Shown piece after piece: positions 1 to 5,406 of a stretch of DNA of 5,406 nucleotides. The number at the start of each line of letters is the position of its first letter. Within the stretch, counting starts at the first letter, position 1. This stretch comes from Acidimicrobiales bacterium (GTDB taxonomy: Bacteria; Actinomycetota; Acidimicrobiia; Acidimicrobiales; UBA8190): the NCBI GenBank assembly GCA_030042575.1, contig JASHZK010000110.1, positions 1 to 5,406 on the forward strand. The letters are read 5' to 3'. Both the position numbers and the translations under genes were made by a program. The notes below the pieces were generated by a model. That model saw only the letters and a program-made list of their open reading frames with translations, made no database searches and was not told the origin of the DNA.

Positions 1-240
1 GCGGCGGCGGAGGCCGCACCCCACGGGGTGCGGGTGAACGCCGTGGCGCCCAGCCTGGCTCTGCACCCGTTTCTCAACCGGGTGTTCCCCGACGAAGAGC
101 TGGAACGGCTCCGCCAACAGGAGCTGTTCGGGCGCTCGGCCGAGACCTGGGAGGTGGCCAACGTCATCGTCTTCCTGGCCAGCGCCTACTCCTCCTATCT
201 GAGCGGCGAGGTCGTGTCCGTGTCCTCGCAGCATCCGTGA
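1..240 (+). CDS. Short-chain dehydrogenase/reductase, C-terminal part (5' end outside window); possibly IpdF-like
   Basis: The reading frame is open from base 1 and ends at TGA 238-240, giving 79 C-terminal residues of an NAD(P)-dependent SDR oxidoreductase. Two family hallmarks are visible. The first is the segment G-V-R-V-N-A-V-A-P-S, which follows the catalytic helix and contributes to the cofactor and substrate site. The second is the C-terminal pattern F-G-R-S-A-E-(x)-W-E-V-A-N-V-I-x-F-L-A-S with the closing strand Y-L-S-G-E-V-V-S-V. The Rossmann glycine motif and the catalytic Ser/Tyr/Lys lie upstream and cannot be checked. The GTG at 28 is an internal valine, not a start. The stop overlaps the GTG start of the FadD3-like ligase (GTGA), so the two are probably co-translated. 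Next to a FadD3-like gene, an SDR acting on a hydroxyacyl-CoA in steroid C/D-ring breakdown (IpdF-like) is plausible. That role is inferred from context, not proven by this fragment. Confidence 0.93.
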   Translation, partial: AAAEAAPHGVRVNAVAPSLALHPFLNRVFPDEELERLRQQELFGRSAETWEVANVIVFLASAYSSYLSGEVVSVSSQHP

Positions 241-1919
241 ACGACCCACCGGTGCCCGCCACCGGCTCCGAGGAGGATCCCCGAGGCGACCTCCTGTGGG
301 GATCGGTGCCCGGCCTGGTGGCGGCGGCCGCCGAGCGCTACGGCCACGCCGAGGCAGTGGCGGACGGAAGCGTGCGCCTGAGCTTCGGCCAACTGGTCGA
401 CCAGTCGATCGGTGTCACCCGGGGGCTCATGGCCGCCGGCATCGAGCCCGGCGACCGGATCGCCCTGTGGGCTCCCAATTCGGCTGGCTGGATGCTGGCC
501 GCCCTCGGGACCCTCGGCGCCGGGGCCACCCTCGTTCCCCTCAACACCCGGTTCAAGGGCCCCGAGGCGGCCTACGTCCTGCGTCGCTCCCGTGCCCGGC
601 TGCTCTTCACGGTGGGCAACTTCCTCGGTGTCGACTATCCGGTGATGCTGAGGGACGAAGAGGTGCCGGCTCTGGAGCGGATGGTGCTCCTGGGCGCCGG
701 AGCGGGCCAGGGGAGCGAGGCCACCAGCACCGACGAGGTGCCGGTGTTCGAGTGGGGCGAGTTCCTCCAGGGCGCCGACGGCGTCGTCGAGGGCGAGGGG
801 GCGGTGGTGGGCGTGCCCGTGTCCGAGCACGACGCCCGCAACCGGTGGCAGGCGGTGGGCGGTGGCGACCTGTCGGACCTCATCTTCACCTCGGGAACGA
901 CCGGCGCCCCCAAGGGCGTCATGGCCACCCACGCCCAGAGCCTGCGCACCTTCGGCGCCTGGTCCCAGATCGTGGGTCTGGCCCCGGGCGACCGCTATCT
1001 GGTGGTCAACCCCTTCTTCCACACCTTCGGCTACAAAGCCGGCATCCTGGCCTGTCTCATGCGGGGAGCCACCGTCGTTCCCGTCGACGTCTTCGACGCC
1101 GGCCGGGTCCTCGAGACGATCGAGGCCGAGCGCATCACCGTGCTCCCCGGGCCTCCCACCCTCTACCGGTCGCTGCTCGACCACCCCGACCGCCGCCGGC
1201 GCGACCTCTCTAGTCTGCGGCTGGCCGTCACCGGGGCGGCGGTGGTGCCCGTCGACCTGGTGATCTCCATGCGTGACGAGCTCGCCTTCTCGACGGTGCT
1301 CACCGCCTACGGTCTCACCGAGTCGACCGGGACGGTGACCATGTGCCGTCGAGGGGACCCGCCCGAGACCATCGCCTCCACCTCGGGCCGGGCCATCCCC
1401 GGCCTCGAGGTCCGGGTGGTCGGCGACGCCGGCACGGTGGTGCCGGCCGGGACGCCGGGGGAGGTCGTCGTGCGCGGCTACACGGTGACCGCCGGCTACG
1501 TCGAGGACCCCGAGGCGACGGCCGAGGCCATCGACGCCGAGGGATGGCTGCACACCGGCGACATCGGGGTGATGGACCGAGCGGGTAACCTGCGCATCAC
1601 CGACCGCAAGAAGGACATGTTCATCGTGGGCGGGTTCAACGTCTATCCGGCCGAGGTGGAGCAGGTGCTGCTCCGTCATCCCGACGTGGCCCAGGTGGCG
1701 GTGGTGGGGGTCCCCGACGAGCGTCTGGGTGAGGTGGGCCGGGCCTTCGTCGTACCCCGGCCCGGGGCCGACGCCCTTCAGCTCAGCCAGACTCTCTTGG
1801 GCTGGGGAGCCGAGCAGATGGCCAATTACAAGGTGCCTCGGTCGCTGCGGCTGGTGGAGGGGTTGCCCACCAATGCCAGCGGCAAGGTGCTCAAGACCCA
1901 ACTGAGAGGAAGCACGTGA
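237..1919 (+). CDS. fadD3: FadD3-like acyl-CoA synthetase (HIP-CoA ligase family)
   Basis: This is a 560-residue ANL-superfamily enzyme that would adenylate a carboxylic acid and transfer it to CoA in the cytoplasm. All core motifs are present: P-loop T-S-G-T-T-G-A-P-K-G (218-227), N-P-F-F-H-T-F-G-Y-K-A-G (258-269), Y-G-L-T-E (358-362), T-G-D-I (440-443, Asp442), the hinge D-R-K-K-D (456-460) with G-G-F-N-V-Y-P-A-E-V-E after it, and catalytic Lys550 in N-A-S-G-K. The stretches N-P-F-F-H-x-F-G-Y-K-A-G-I-L-A-C-L and I-T-V-L-P-G-P-P-T match, from memory, mycobacterial FadD3, which activates the steroid C/D-ring acid HIP. The protein is longer than the roughly 500 residues of FadD3, mainly in an acidic, Gly-rich stretch around residues 140-210. 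The GTG start at 237 overlaps the SDR stop and has no clear Shine-Dalgarno. GTG codon 24 (306) is a possible shorter start. The CoA-ligase call is near certain; the HIP substrate is an inference. Confidence 0.95.
   Translation: MNDPPVPATGSEEDPRGDLLWGSVPGLVAAAAERYGHAEAVADGSVRLSFGQLVDQSIGVTRGLMAAGIEPGDRIALWAPNSAGWMLAALGTLGAGATLVPLNTRFKGPEAAYVLRRSRARLLFTVGNFLGVDYPVMLRDEEVPALERMVLLGAGAGQGSEATSTDEVPVFEWGEFLQGADGVVEGEGAVVGVPVSEHDARNRWQAVGGGDLSDLIFTSGTTGAPKGVMATHAQSLRTFGAWSQIVGLAPGDRYLVVNPFFHTFGYKAGILACLMRGATVVPVDVFDAGRVLETIEAERITVLPGPPTLYRSLLDHPDRRRRDLSSLRLAVTGAAVVPVDLVISMRDELAFSTVLTAYGLTESTGTVTMCRRGDPPETIASTSGRAIPGLEVRVVGDAGTVVPAGTPGEVVVRGYTVTAGYVEDPEATAEAIDAEGWLHTGDIGVMDRAGNLRITDRKKDMFIVGGFNVYPAEVEQVLLRHPDVAQVAVVGVPDERLGEVGRAFVVPRPGADALQLSQTLLGWGAEQMANYKVPRSLRLVEGLPTNASGKVLKTQLRGST
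1904..1910 (+). promoter_or_regulatory. Ribosome binding site for the Zn alcohol dehydrogenase
   Basis: The purine-rich GAGAGGA lies five bases before the GTG at 1916 and inside the last codons of the upstream ligase gene. It supports the GTG start that overlaps the upstream stop by four bases (GTGA). Confidence 0.6.
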
Positions 1920-3019
1920 GAGGAATCGTCTACACCGGCGGCGATGCCGTGGTCACCGATCGGCTCGAGGTCGGCGAACCGGGACCGACCCAGGTCAAGG
2001 TCAAGATCGAGGCCGCCGGGGTGTGCCATTCGGATCTCTCGGTCATCGACGGCACCATCCCCTACAAGGCGCCGGCCGTCCTCGGCCACGAAGGGGCCGG
2101 AGTGGTGGAGGCGGTGGGGTCCCTGGTCCGCTCCGTGAAGCCCGGTGACCACGTGGTCATCGCCACCATCGCCAACTGCGGCGTGTGCCGGGCCTGCAAC
2201 AGCGGCCACCCCACCTGGTGCATCAAGTCGCTGGGCAACATCTCCACTCCCTTCACCTACGAGGGTCAGCCGGCATCCAACTTCGCGGCGGCGTCGGTCT
2301 TCGCCGAGCGCACCATCGTCTCCGAGGTCCAAGCCGTCCCCATCGACGACGACGTGCCCTTCACCTCGGCGAGCGTCATCGGTTGCGGCGTCGTCACCGG
2401 TGTGGGCGCCGTGCTGAACCGGGCCAAGGTCGCCCCGGGCGACACGGCCGCGGTGTTCGGGGTGGGGGGAGTGGGGCTGAACGTGATCCAGGGCCTTCGC
2501 CTGTCGGCCGCCAGCCGTATCGTGGCCGTCGACACCGTGGCCGACAAAGAGCCGCTGGCCCGTCGGTTCGGGGCCACCCATTTCGTCGACGCCTCCGGTT
2601 CCGACGCCGTGCAGGAGATCCGCTCCATCGTCGCCCACGATCCCTCCTCCACGGCCGGAGCGCTGGGGCCGGGCGGAGTGACGTGGAGCTTCGACTGCGT
2701 GGGTCACCCGGCCGTGCTGCGCAACGCCGTCGACGCCCTGGACTGGGGCGGCACCGCCGTGGCCATCGGCATCCCCCGGCGGGGGACCGAGGTGGCCATC
2801 GACGTCAACAGCCTGGCCTACGTCGACCGAGCCGTGATGGGCTGTCGTTACGGATCGTCCCGTCCCCGTCACGACATCCCCCTCATGGTCGAGCTGTACA
2901 AGGAGGGCCGGCTCATGCTGGACGAACTGGTGACCGAGACCGTTCCCCTCGAGGACTTCCGCCACATCGTGGAGGCCATGCACAGCGGCAAGCTGGCCCG
3001 GGGCGTGCTCACCTTCTGA
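1916..3019 (+). CDS. Zinc-dependent alcohol dehydrogenase (MDR superfamily), NAD-type
   Basis: This 367-residue medium-chain dehydrogenase would reversibly oxidise an alcohol to an aldehyde or ketone with NAD. The N-terminal catalytic domain carries the expected catalytic zinc ligands: Cys37 in V-C-H-S-D, His58/Glu59 in L-G-H-E-G, and Cys157 in I-G-C-G-V-V-T-G. It also has a complete structural zinc loop, Cys88, Cys91, Cys94 and Cys102 (C-x2-C-x2-C-x7-C). The Rossmann domain shows G-V-G-G-V-G (182-187), and Asp206 at the end of the second strand (I-V-A-V-D) favours NAD over NADP. The length and the 36 residues before the first zinc Cys fit actinobacterial class I/III-like enzymes of the AdhD type. 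GTG at 1916 is chosen because it overlaps the upstream stop, follows an RBS and gives a full-length N terminus. It probably forms one operon with the SDR and FadD3-like genes. The substrate is unknown; no aldehyde dehydrogenase is in the window. Confidence 0.95.
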   Translation: MRGIVYTGGDAVVTDRLEVGEPGPTQVKVKIEAAGVCHSDLSVIDGTIPYKAPAVLGHEGAGVVEAVGSLVRSVKPGDHVVIATIANCGVCRACNSGHPTWCIKSLGNISTPFTYEGQPASNFAAASVFAERTIVSEVQAVPIDDDVPFTSASVIGCGVVTGVGAVLNRAKVAPGDTAAVFGVGGVGLNVIQGLRLSAASRIVAVDTVADKEPLARRFGATHFVDASGSDAVQEIRSIVAHDPSSTAGALGPGGVTWSFDCVGHPAVLRNAVDALDWGGTAVAIGIPRRGTEVAIDVNSLAYVDRAVMGCRYGSSRPRHDIPLMVELYKEGRLMLDELVTETVPLEDFRHIVEAMHSGKLARGVLTF

Positions 3020-3023
3020 TCCT

Positions 3024-3039
3024 CCAGGCCCCCAGGCCC
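3024..3039. repeat. Perfect tandem 8-bp direct repeat
   Basis: CCAGGCCC occurs twice in succession (3024-3031 and 3032-3039), just after the alcohol dehydrogenase stop codon. It is short and in very GC-rich DNA, so it may be chance. Confidence 0.5.
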
Positions 3040-3077
3040 AGTGGCGGCCCTGCGTCGGCGGCAGTCGCCAGGGGCCC

Positions 3078-3086
3078 TGTTACCAT
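3078..3086 (+). promoter_or_regulatory. Candidate extended -10 promoter for the second acyl-CoA synthetase
   Basis: TGTTACCAT combines a TGN extension with a TANNNT hexamer (TACCAT, 3081-3086), the form of an actinobacterial vegetative sigma extended -10. No convincing -35 hexamer is seen 16-19 bases upstream, where the sequence is GGCGGC-like. Transcription starting 5-7 bases downstream (about 3091-3093) would leave a leader of only about 4-6 nt before ATG 3097. That agrees with the lack of a Shine-Dalgarno there. The element sits in the only intergenic gap of the window (3020-3096). The site is a motif reading only. Confidence 0.45.
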
Positions 3087-3096
3087 CGCTGCGCTT

Positions 3097-4713
3097 ATGA
3101 CGGTCCGTCAGGTTCCGCCTACCTCCCTGCCGTCGGTCTTGCGGCGATCGGCCGAGGCGCACCCCGACGTCGAGGCCTACGTCGAGATGGCCGCTCCGGC
3201 CGCTCCGGCCGCGAGCGGGCTGGCCACCGTGCACAGCGACGGAAGACGCCGGCTCACCTTCGGCCAATGGGAGGCGGCGGCCGACGGGGTGGCGGCGCTG
3301 TTCGTCGAGCACGGTGTGGGCCGGGGCGACGTCGTCTGCCTCATGTTGCCGTCGTCGATCGACTACGCCGTGTGCTACCAGGCCGCAGCCCGCATCGGAG
3401 CGGTCACCACCGGGGTGAACCCCCGCCTGGGCCCGGTCGAGAAGGCGTCGATCCTGGCCCGCGTCCGTCCCCGAGTCACCGTGGTCGACGAGGACCTCGC
3501 CGACACGGCCGGCACCGGCGCCGACGACCACCACGCCTTCGAGACCGGCCGGCTGCTGGGACGGGCCAGCCTGGGCCAAGGGGCCGGCGCCTCGGCGCCC
3601 CCCATGCCGCCGCTCGACAGCCACGACCCGGTCGCCATCGTGTGGACCTCGGGCTCGACCGGTGTACCCAAAGGAGCGCTGTTCGATCACGGCAACCTGG
3701 CCGCCGTGGCCGCCGGCACCGACGTGCTCTGCCGACCCGGTGACCGTCGCCTGGCTCCGCTTCCCTTCGCCCACGTGGGCTACATGACCCGGGTGTGGGA
3801 CGAGATGGCACATGGAGTCACCACCGTCCTCACCCCCCAGCCCTGGTCGGCGGCCAGTGCCATCGAGCTGCTCGTCTCCGAACGGGTCACGGTGGGCCAG
3901 GGAGTGCCCACCCAGTGGGCGCTGATGCTGGCGCACGACGACATGGCCGATGCCGATCTCCGCGCCCTGCGCATCGCCGCCACCGGTGGGGCCCGTGTCC
4001 CCGCCGAGCTGGTACGGGCCATGCGAGAGCGTCTGGGTTGCCCGGTGGTGGTGCGCTACACCTCCACCGAGACCTCCCTGGGCACGGGCACGAGACCGGG
4101 CGACCCCGACGAGGTGGTGTCCACCACCGTGGGCGGGCCGGTCCCCGGCGTCGAGCTGTCGGTGGTGGACGAAGAGGGCCGGCCGAGGGCACCCGGTGAC
4201 GTGGGGCGTGTACGCCTGCGCTCGGCGGCGGCCATGCGCGGTTACGTCTCCACGGGCATCGAGATCGACGTCGGCGCCACGGCGACGGTGCGCGACGAGG
4301 CGGGATGGATCACCACCGGCGACCTGGGCTGGACAGACCCCGACGGCCACCTGCGCCTGGTGGGCCGGGTGAGCGAGATGTACATCCGGGGCGGCTACAA
4401 CGTGTACCCGGCCGAAGTGGAAGCAGCCCTGCGCCAGCACCCCCAGGTGGCCGACGTCGCCGTGGTGGGCACGCCCGATCCGGTCCTCGGGGAGATCGGT
4501 GTGGCCTTCGTCGTGCCCACGGAGAGGGACGCCGGCCCCGCCTTGGACGAGCTGCGCCACTGGTGCGCGCTGCGGCTGGCCGACTACAAAGCCCCAGACC
4601 GGCTCCGGTTGGTCGACGGCATGCCCCTCACCGCCATGGGCAAGGTCGATCTCCGGTTGCTGCGTACGCAGGTCGGGGGGTCCGAGATCGAACCGGCGAG
4701 GAGGGCACGATGA
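3097..4713 (+). CDS. Acyl-CoA synthetase (AMP-forming), second paralogous ligase
   Basis: This is a 538-residue ANL-superfamily acid:CoA ligase. Visible motifs are P-loop W-T-S-G-S-T-G-V-P-K-G (183-193), P-L-P-F-A-H-V-G-Y-M (221-230), Y-T-S-T-E (321-325), T-G-D-L (407-410, Asp409), hinge G-R-V-S-E-M-Y-I-R-G-G-Y-N-V-Y-P-A-E-V-E (423-442, Arg424), and catalytic Lys516 in T-A-M-G-K-V-D. All expected catalytic residues are present, so it is probably active. It differs clearly from the FadD3-like enzyme in the substrate-pocket region (P-F-A-H-V-G-Y-M against P-F-F-H-T-F-G-Y-K), so a different acid is likely. ATG 3097 is chosen because no ATG, GTG or TTG occurs in frame between the alcohol dehydrogenase stop and this codon, and homology begins soon after it. 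The open frame continues upstream across the dehydrogenase gene, which could mislead gene callers. There is no Shine-Dalgarno. Its stop overlaps the next gene's ATG. The substrate is unknown. Confidence 0.95.
   Translation: MTVRQVPPTSLPSVLRRSAEAHPDVEAYVEMAAPAAPAASGLATVHSDGRRRLTFGQWEAAADGVAALFVEHGVGRGDVVCLMLPSSIDYAVCYQAAARIGAVTTGVNPRLGPVEKASILARVRPRVTVVDEDLADTAGTGADDHHAFETGRLLGRASLGQGAGASAPPMPPLDSHDPVAIVWTSGSTGVPKGALFDHGNLAAVAAGTDVLCRPGDRRLAPLPFAHVGYMTRVWDEMAHGVTTVLTPQPWSAASAIELLVSERVTVGQGVPTQWALMLAHDDMADADLRALRIAATGGARVPAELVRAMRERLGCPVVVRYTSTETSLGTGTRPGDPDEVVSTTVGGPVPGVELSVVDEEGRPRAPGDVGRVRLRSAAAMRGYVSTGIEIDVGATATVRDEAGWITTGDLGWTDPDGHLRLVGRVSEMYIRGGYNVYPAEVEAALRQHPQVADVAVVGTPDPVLGEIGVAFVVPTERDAGPALDELRHWCALRLADYKAPDRLRLVDGMPLTAMGKVDLRLLRTQVGGSEIEPARRAR
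3189..3212 (+). repeat. In-frame 9-bp tandem repeat encoding an Ala/Pro linker
   Basis: GGCCGCTCC is repeated twice and then partly (GGCCGC), giving residues A-A-P-A-A-P-A-A at about 32-39 of the second acyl-CoA synthetase. It precedes the L-T-F-G-Q-W segment and interrupts what is normally a short loop. The unit length is a multiple of three, so copy-number slippage would keep the frame. Confidence 0.7.
4698..4705 (+). promoter_or_regulatory. Strong ribosome binding site for the EthD-like gene
   Basis: GAGGAGGG lies four bases before ATG 4710, inside the last codons of the acyl-CoA synthetase. It is the best Shine-Dalgarno match at any start in the window. It fixes the start of the downstream gene at 4710, overlapping the upstream stop as ATGA. 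Confidence 0.75.
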
Positions 4714-5406
4714 CGGCCAGCACAACGGGCTCGGGCGCCGGCGACGGCCAGGAGCGTCCGGCGCGCCAGCACGTCGTCGTGGCCGGGGCCGAGCCCATCA
4801 AGCTCGGCTCCATGCTCTTCACCTTGGTGGAGCCCCACCGGGGCCACGAGGTCGCCTACAACCGCTGGTACGAGCGTGACCATTTCTACGCCGGGTGCAT
4901 GATCGGGCCCTATCAGTTCGCCGGCAAGCGCTTCGTGGCCACCGCCGATCTCAAGGCCCTGCGCCACCCCGATCCCTCTCCCATCACCGGCAGCCCCGAG
5001 CGCGGCAGTTACCTGGCGCTGTACTGGGTGCTCGACGGATACCACGACCTGTGGAACCGCTGGGCCGTCGACCAGGTGAAGGCCTTGCACAGGGCCGGTC
5101 GCATGTTCGCCCAACGCGACCACGTGCACACCTTGCTGTACCGCTTGGCCTGGGAGTGCTCTCGTGAACCGGCCCCCGACGGGCTGCCGGCCGAGCTCGC
5201 CCTCGACCACCCGTCGGCCGGCCTGGTGGCCCTCTTCACCGACCGGGACGAAGGAGTGGAGCCCGCCGCCTTGGAGCGGTGGCTGCGTCACGAGCACCTG
5301 CCGGCGCTGCTCGAGGGGACGCCGGCGCGTCTGGTGGTGGCCGCCGACCCGCTCCCGCTCCTCGTGGACGCCCCCGGCGACGTCCCCCGCAGCGAGGCCG
5401 ACGACC
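4710..5406 (+). CDS. Tandem ferredoxin-fold (EthD/Dabb-like) protein of unknown function, 3' end outside window
   Basis: The frame opens at ATG 4710 and has no stop through base 5406, so 232 complete codons are visible. The first 30 residues are Gly/Ser-rich and probably disordered. Residues about 33-145 read like an EthD/Dabb-type alpha/beta unit: strand L-G-S-M-L-F-T-L-V, helix with Y-N-R-W-Y-E-R-D-H-F (50-59), strand around Q-F-A-G-K-R-F-V-A (69-77), strand Y-L-A-L-Y-W-V-L (101-108), then a long Trp-rich helix. From about 170 a second unit seems to begin: strand G-L-V-A-L-F-T-D, helix E-R-W-L-R-H-E-H-L-P-A-L-L (189-201), strand A-R-L-V-V-A-A-D. Both helices share a W-x2-(x)-(D/E)-H pattern typical of EthD-like proteins. 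No signal peptide or membrane segment is seen. The ATGA overlap and strong RBS couple it to the acyl-CoA synthetase, so a role with that enzyme's substrate or product is likely. The fold assignment is by eye. Confidence 0.85.
   Translation, partial: MTASTTGSGAGDGQERPARQHVVVAGAEPIKLGSMLFTLVEPHRGHEVAYNRWYERDHFYAGCMIGPYQFAGKRFVATADLKALRHPDPSPITGSPERGSYLALYWVLDGYHDLWNRWAVDQVKALHRAGRMFAQRDHVHTLLYRLAWECSREPAPDGLPAELALDHPSAGLVALFTDRDEGVEPAALERWLRHEHLPALLEGTPARLVVAADPLPLLVDAPGDVPRSEADD

Noticed and set aside
195..1901. Long minus-strand open frame (568 codons) opposite the FadD3-like gene
   Set aside because: It is Gly/His/Asp-rich with no recognisable domain and lies entirely opposite a well-supported ligase. 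Long antisense frames are expected in very GC-rich coding DNA.
1826..2983. Minus-strand open frame (385 codons) opposite the alcohol dehydrogenase
   Set aside because: Low-complexity His/Gly/Asp composition with no motif; a shadow of the dehydrogenase gene, whose zinc and NAD motifs are complete.
3042..3070. Inverted repeats (TGGCG/CGCCA and GGCG/CGCC) considered as a terminator
   Set aside because: The stems are only 4-5 bp, alternatives compete, and no T-run follows; such pairs are common by chance at this GC content.
2185..3096. Upstream extension of the second acyl-CoA synthetase frame through the alcohol dehydrogenase
   Set aside because: The extension is Arg/Gly/His-rich shadow sequence. 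No start codon lies in frame in the intergenic gap, and ligase homology begins after ATG 3097.
2869..4725. Minus-strand open frame (618 codons) opposite the second acyl-CoA synthetase
   Set aside because: Same shadow pattern; the plus strand carries a complete set of ANL motifs.
4584..5297. Minus-strand open frame (237 codons) at the right end
   Set aside because: It lies opposite the 4710-5406 plus-strand gene, which has a strong RBS, an ATGA overlap and a sensible protein sequence; no domain is seen on the minus strand.

Overview
The window is very GC-rich DNA with strong G/C preference at third codon positions, GTG starts and tightly overlapping genes. This suggests a high-GC actinobacterium. 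The proteins look like those of mycobacteria/rhodococci or Acidimicrobiia, but the genus cannot be fixed from the sequence alone. All supported genes lie on the + strand and fill almost the whole window.

Layout: (1) the C-terminal 79 residues of a short-chain dehydrogenase/reductase (1-240). (2) A 560-residue acyl-CoA synthetase (237-1919) that strongly resembles FadD3, the ligase activating the C/D-ring propionate intermediate (HIP) of steroid catabolism. (3) A 367-residue zinc alcohol dehydrogenase with complete catalytic and structural zinc sites (1916-3019). (4) A 77-bp gap, the only clear intergenic space, holding a candidate extended -10 promoter. (5) A second, divergent acyl-CoA synthetase of 538 residues (3097-4713). 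(6) A 5'-complete gene that runs off the right edge (4710-5406), coding for a protein that looks like a tandem ferredoxin-fold (EthD/Dabb-like) protein.

Genes 1-3 are joined by GTGA overlaps and genes 5-6 by an ATGA overlap, so there are probably two translationally coupled blocks separated by the 77-bp gap. The content (SDR, two CoA ligases, Zn alcohol dehydrogenase, a small alpha/beta-barrel-type protein) points to catabolism of a lipophilic acid or alcohol through CoA thioesters. The SDR/FadD3-like pair suggests late steroid (C/D ring) degradation. The substrates of the alcohol dehydrogenase and the second synthetase cannot be read from the sequence. I saw no RNA genes, mobile elements, CRISPR arrays or convincing terminators.
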